A stretch of 64,000 nucleotides of DNA from Atkinsonella hypoxylon (lineage: Eukaryota > Ascomycota > Sordariomycetes > Hypocreales > Clavicipitaceae). Below are positions 59,761-64,000 of the stretch, piece by piece. The notes under the pieces are model-generated. The model made no database searches. It saw nothing but the letters and a program-made list of their open reading frames with translations, and was not told where the DNA came from. Location of the stretch: positions 1 to 64,000 of the forward strand of contig JFHB01000016.1 in NCBI GenBank assembly GCA_000729835.1, in the 5' to 3' direction. The first letter of the stretch is position 1. Every line of letters starts with the position of its first letter. The position numbers and the translations under genes were made by a program.

Positions 59761-60672
59761 CTAGCGCTGAGATAGTGTAGAAACAAGCAAATTATTGTCC
59801 ATTATATCCTGTTTCTTTTGGAGTAGTTCATCAATACCCCAATTTGCCCAAACAAAGCGTCCTGAAAGAAAGGCGGCGTCATCGGTAGTCAGCCAAGTGA
59901 TGAAATCCCCTGACAGCTTGCCATCCGCATTGGGAAACTCTGAAGCCAAGAGTGTCTTTTCTAGCATATCAGTTGGAAATATACCCGGGTGTACAGATAT
60001 AAATCGAGCCTCCGCAGTAGAGATTTCCCTTGACACAAGTTCATTGAAACGAGCTAGAGCTGCCTTGCTTGATGCATAACCAGAAAGTTTCGGTTGCAAA
60101 GGATCAAACGCGGCGAGTGAGTTTAGCGTGATAACTACTGCTGGAGATGCAGTGCCGTTTTGACGGTTACGTCGGTGTTGAAGGAATGCTTGCGTTACTT
60201 GAGCTGTTCCTAGAACATTGGTGGTAAAAGTCTTCCACCAGTCGGCAAGATCGGCGTCCACAAAAAGGTGGAGATCCGAAAGATATCCAGCATTATTGAC
60301 AAGATAATCTGGAGTAACTTCCAGGGAGTTGAATAGCCGCTGGACGTCGGCATGAGATGAAATATCAGCCTTTTGGTAGTTTACCCTGGTTTGAGGGGTT
60401 GATAAAGATGCAACCGCTTCCTGAAGTTTTGACTCGGTGCGACCAACGAGGATAACATTTGAAATATAACGATCAATAAAAGACTCAGCAATTTTAATAC
60501 CGACGCCGTAACCACCTCCGGTGATTAATACGGATTTCCCTTCTAGATTTACGCCTTGGAGTGCAGAGGCGAGGGCAGGATAAGGCTTCACATAGAATGA
60601 GTCCATCATTAGACGTGATGCTTCGATTAGAAAACAATTTCTCAAATACAAATCTTTGAATTGACGAGACAA
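59761..60672 (-). CDS. Short-chain dehydrogenase/reductase (SDR), about 282-303 aa
   Basis: Complete Rossmann-fold SDR in one exon. Numbered from the first Met: TGGGYGVG nucleotide-binding loop at 51-58, NNAG at 126-129, active-site Asn152, Ser185, and Tyr199-x3-Lys203 (YASSK), then HPGIFPTDM. All four catalytic positions are present. VGRTESK after strand beta-2 puts Arg78 where NADP-preferring enzymes often have a basic residue, so NADPH is likely (inferred). The frame starts at 60672, but Met22/Met23 (60609/60606) begin a protein that aligns better with family N-termini. No signal peptide. It reads toward the truncated synthetase and P450, and may be the last intact tailoring enzyme of a decayed pathway besides the P450; its substrate cannot be read. 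Confidence 0.9.
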   Translation of the reverse strand: MSRQFKDLYLRNCFLIEASRLMMDSFYVKPYPALASALQGVNLEGKSVLITGGGYGVGIKIAESFIDRYISNVILVGRTESKLQEAVASLSTPQTRVNYQKADISSHADVQRLFNSLEVTPDYLVNNAGYLSDLHLFVDADLADWWKTFTTNVLGTAQVTQAFLQHRRNRQNGTASPAVVITLNSLAAFDPLQPKLSGYASSKAALARFNELVSREISTAEARFISVHPGIFPTDMLEKTLLASEFPNADGKLSGDFITWLTTDDAAFLSGRFVWANWGIDELLQKKQDIMDNNLLVSTLSQR

Positions 60673-62563
60673 GTGATTGACAGGCTAGGATATAGCCAAA
60701 ATTATGAGCAGTAAATACCTAGAGGACATAATTTAGCTACTAAGAATTGGTGGGAGCAGGGACGACTTTATATCGACATGGATACCTTTGAGCGTTACGC
60801 AAGGTTAGTTTGCAAATAAAATCGGCCCAACTAAAATCAGCCACTCTAAAATCGGCCACTCTAAAATCTGCCATGCTGCAGCGGGCCTGTTCTTGCAAGG
60901 TATTTCTAATACACCGCAGCTGTCAGATCCCTCGCTACTCAGCATGACAATTCATTCCTTACCAAGAGCTATTGTCCTCGACTTTTCTTCAAATTTCACC
61001 CTGCAGCAGCTGTTTGGTCAATAAAGGATTACTTACGTGTGTTAACAAATGCATCTACTAGCCGCCGTTTATGTTTGACATTACTTCCGCGGAGGACCTT
61101 AAAGGCAACTAGTCCGCTCATCGTGCATTACCTTATTTCTTTTAATTATGTGTCTAACAAACGCCTTGAGCAATTGGGCCGTCGAACGAGTGCTATTCAC
61201 CAAGTACCTCTGGCATGCCTAGATCTACTTGTCAGAGCGTTCCATATCATCAAATCTACAGCCTTAATATTATAGGTAAAGCTAACTTGTCAATACACCT
61301 GTTAATAGAACTTTCAAACAATTGGGTGAATCAACAACGACATCAACAGCCAGTTCAGCAGCTCCAATAGTGATCTTGACCGTGACGTTTCTAGGAGTAT
61401 TATTCATCAGTGTGTAAAAGGATAGAGGTTAAGGGGCTAATTAAGGGTTACAGAAGCAGCTCCACAAAGAAGCGAGCAAGGGTTATCACTCTGGCGCCCT
61501 GGGGCCCTTGTAGTACTCCAGCACAATATTGTGGTACAGGTCCTTCCATCTTTAAGGAGCCTACGTAAACTGGTTGATTGACTAGCCGAAAATACACATC
61601 GTCAGGTGCAGGGGGTGTGACGACCGTGGGACCAAGTAGAGTCCCTCACAGACTACTAGGAATCACTAGTTTATATTAGAGTACAGCAACTCCTGAATTC
61701 TTTCTTGGCAAGCGAAGAACTCAGGTTCTACGGGCAAAATTAGCTACAAATTCGCTGGTGAATTGAAGGTTTAAAAATGATAACATGGTATCATACTTAA
61801 CTCCATATGGAACAATTTAAGCAACAAAAATGCCTCCTATCCCTTTTTGCGCAACTCCCCAAAATAACTTGGCCATCCCGCTCCACCAAATACTATTTGT
61901 CGACATCCCGGTTGCCCCAGGCAATAGTAATTTGAAGTACAGTCCTTGCTTGCACTAATCGATATCCAGTTTTCGCTCAATTCTAGACTATGAAATGACT
62001 TATATTCTCTTAATCATGGTGCGGCTACTGCAGCTGACCTTACAAGCAACAGCGATCATCGCTTCGGGATATAGATTGCTCCATACACGATCGATGTGAA
62101 GCCATCGGGCTTTTCGATTGTCATGATGGATTTTGTAGGAAACAGTACAGCTCTAACATGAACTTGGATCAGCAATTGTCATCTGCTTTCATGGATAAGA
62201 GCCTACAAAACAAAATTACGATACCCAACTAAAATACGTTGAAATACTGCCATATTGACTTGAACAACTGCTATTCCCCAATCGATCGAGAAAGTAATCG
62301 GATCTTCCCGGCGACTGTGATTCGATACTCTATCCCTTAATCTAAAGCAAGCAACGAGATCTATTAAATTAGTACCAAAATTATACATCATAATCTATAA
62401 GGTAATGATTGAAGTCCCATTTAGTAGTTACAGCAGCGGATGGGATTTCTTCATTATAGTTTATGCTTCATCCTAATAGAACATAATTGAAACCAATTCG
62501 ATTAAATATAGTCTTATAGTATATAATTACATCTCTTTTTGGGAACTGATAGTATAAGCAGCT
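60673..62563. other. Intergenic region with a minisatellite
   Basis: No supported gene. The left end should hold the dehydrogenase promoter. A 78-codon frame at 61039-61275 has no family signature. The only clear structure is the 15-bp tandem repeat listed separately. Confidence 0.4.
60817..60876. repeat. 15-bp tandem repeat, four units
   Basis: Four head-to-tail units of TAAAATCGGCCACTC with small variations, about 145 bp upstream of the dehydrogenase's first ATG. Confidence 0.9.
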
Positions 62564-62839
62564 ATGGCGGACTCAAGTGTCCCGATCTATGACTTCTCAA
62601 AATTGACGTCATACGAACAGAGCTTCCCTGCTGTTTGCTTTTGTATGGTCTTCACATCAGATTTGGGTGGATAGAGCTAAAACATTCGACATTGCAGATG
62701 CGAATCAACGATATAGTGAGCTACTCGAAAGGCACCCAGAGCTCTATGTTTCTGCACAGCCGAGAGATCCGCTTCGTTCAGCAATTGTGGGAGACTATTG
62801 CGATTCTGGCATATTTTATTCTCGGACGAAACATTGAAA
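62564..62839 (+). pseudogene. Possible broken small gene, unrecognised
   Basis: An ATG at 62564 opens MADSSVPIYDFSKLTSYEQS and stops at 62669-62671. Another frame, open from about 62628, continues with protein-like composition (FDIADANQRYSELLERHPEL, then a stop near 62837). The two fit as one reading with a one-base shift around 62640; no splice pair of normal length connects them. Family unknown. Confidence 0.35.
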
Positions 62840-62920
62840 AACGTGAAAAGAGACGCAACACCTGCAGATATATCCACAATAAGCCCAGGGGCGCCGTTGG
62901 TGCAAGGGTGCTGTTCTAAT

Positions 62921-64000
62921 TTGCGAAAAAAAAAAAAAATTGCAAGGTAAGTTACTAACAACTGGCTTCTAATTATCGCTTACTAGACCGTATTTTCCTT
63001 TCCGTAAAGTGGTTTTAACTGTAAGTTTCACTATGGGAAAATCTGATTTTCGAGGTGCTCAGCACGTTCAGCAGCACGAGAAGGTACCGCTTCCTATGGT
63101 GGCGGCTCCGAGTTGATTAGGGACCATGCAAAAGCGTGGTGACGCGCATGCTATCCAGCCTCATCCATCTACAAACCGTCCTTACCAGAGAAGACGAGAT
63201 GAAATGAAAGGTATTTACACCTCGATGAAGCCCAAAATGTGAGATCTACTAACTACCCAACCCTGATTTATGATTCTAGTCCGATATGACAGGGTGAAAA
63301 TCAATAAGTTTTTATATTTGCTCTTGATACCATAGATATCTATAAATTCAACCCTTGGTTAAATACATACGTCTAAAGTCTTTGTCAATCTTATCGAGGT
63401 AACAAACACCAGTAGCAATGGTAGATTTGAGACCCTTTGACGTATACTCTTTTTCAAGATAAATGTCCTCACGAAGTTTGCGAGCCTGTATATGTCACCT
63501 GGATGTGACGACTGCGATTAGTCTCTAATGGATAAACCTAGTCGGTGTTTTATGGTGGCAGGCGTTACAGGGCGTTGGTCACTCTAAGCGGGTGTATGTC
63601 ACGTATGATGATGGGTTGAAGACCGTATTCAAGGGGATATTTAAGTGAATGGTAATATTCAAGTAAAGATCGTAGTTGAAGACTGGCTATCTACCTATTC
63701 TAGAGAGGTGAAAAATCTGGTGCTCGCCCCGACCTTTGTTTCGTGTGCCTGACGCTGGTCATAGAGTGGCTGTTGCAGCCGGCCTTTTCTTACAGCCTAT
63801 GAACATGGATCGTAACACTTGATTATGTAGCAAGAACTTAACCTGAGGTAGTTCTCTGATGTAGAAGATACGCTGGAACCAAGGCGATGAGTGATGTTAA
63901 GTGTCCTAGCTGTATCTTCAATGCTGCCACGCGTTATACGTTAAAACACACAAGTGACTTTTGATACCCTGACGATAGTTCGTATTATCTTTCATTTGAC
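62921..64000. other. Right end of window, no supported gene
   Basis: Starts with a poly-A run (62926-62939). Nothing with a recognisable domain; short frames only. Confidence 0.4.

Noticed and set aside
59795..60079. 94-codon plus-strand frame
   Set aside because: Antisense shadow of the short-chain dehydrogenase.
63033..63114. Short plus-strand frame starting MGKSDFRGAQH
   Set aside because: Only 27 codons with no continuation in any frame or splice signal.

Overview
The window reads as nuclear DNA of a filamentous ascomycete (Pezizomycotina). Evidence: short spliceosomal introns of about 47-75 nt with GTRNGT-type donors and TACTAAC-like branch sites; copia and gypsy retrotransposons degraded by C-to-T change on both strands, as in repeat-induced point mutation (RIP: CAG to TAG, TGG to TAG, ATG to ATA); a CCCTAA repeat; and fungal families such as a DUF3435 tyrosine recombinase, a fungal cytochrome P450 and a fungal short-chain dehydrogenase. 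No bacterial operon structure, rRNA, tRNA or CRISPR array was seen. Genus cannot be read from the sequence.

Layout. (1) About 1-44,300 is an AT-rich block made almost entirely of nested, RIP-degraded retroelements. Family A (copia, about 700-bp LTR) has three main copies at 323-11285, 19238-33164 and 33275-41109, plus solo LTRs. Family C (gypsy, 323-bp LTR) has a complete minus-strand copy at 964-8995 inside A1, and a plus-strand copy from 12952 cut off at 19237 by A2. Family B (copia, 102-bp LTR) at 26856-32948 sits in the 3' LTR of A2 with a 5-bp duplication. Repeat D (about 330 bp) and LTR fragments fill 42400-43986. Every reverse transcriptase examined has lost at least one catalytic Asp, so nothing here looks autonomous.

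(2) About 44,300-49,100 is sharply different in composition and much less mutated. It carries a three-exon gene of unknown function, a convergent Doc-type Fic gene, a 57-bp inverted repeat, and a broken DUF3435 tyrosine recombinase of the Starship 'captain' type.

(3) About 49,100-53,000 is mostly gene relics and short repeats.

(4) About 53,000-60,700 looks like a decayed secondary-metabolism locus: an N-terminal fragment of a thiamine-diphosphate enzyme, an apparently intact five-exon P450 (507 codons by my splice model), a 5'-truncated acyl-CoA synthetase directly behind it, and an intact short-chain dehydrogenase. (5) About 60,700-64,000 holds a 15-bp tandem repeat and one doubtful coding fragment.

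How it fits together: the left block is a RIP-made AT isochore grown by serial nesting. The right block is accessory-type DNA (recombinase relic, Doc gene, remnants of a biosynthetic cluster) next to it. Only four genes look potentially functional: the unknown gene at 44698, the Doc gene, the P450 and the dehydrogenase. Family assignments come from motif recognition without database searches.
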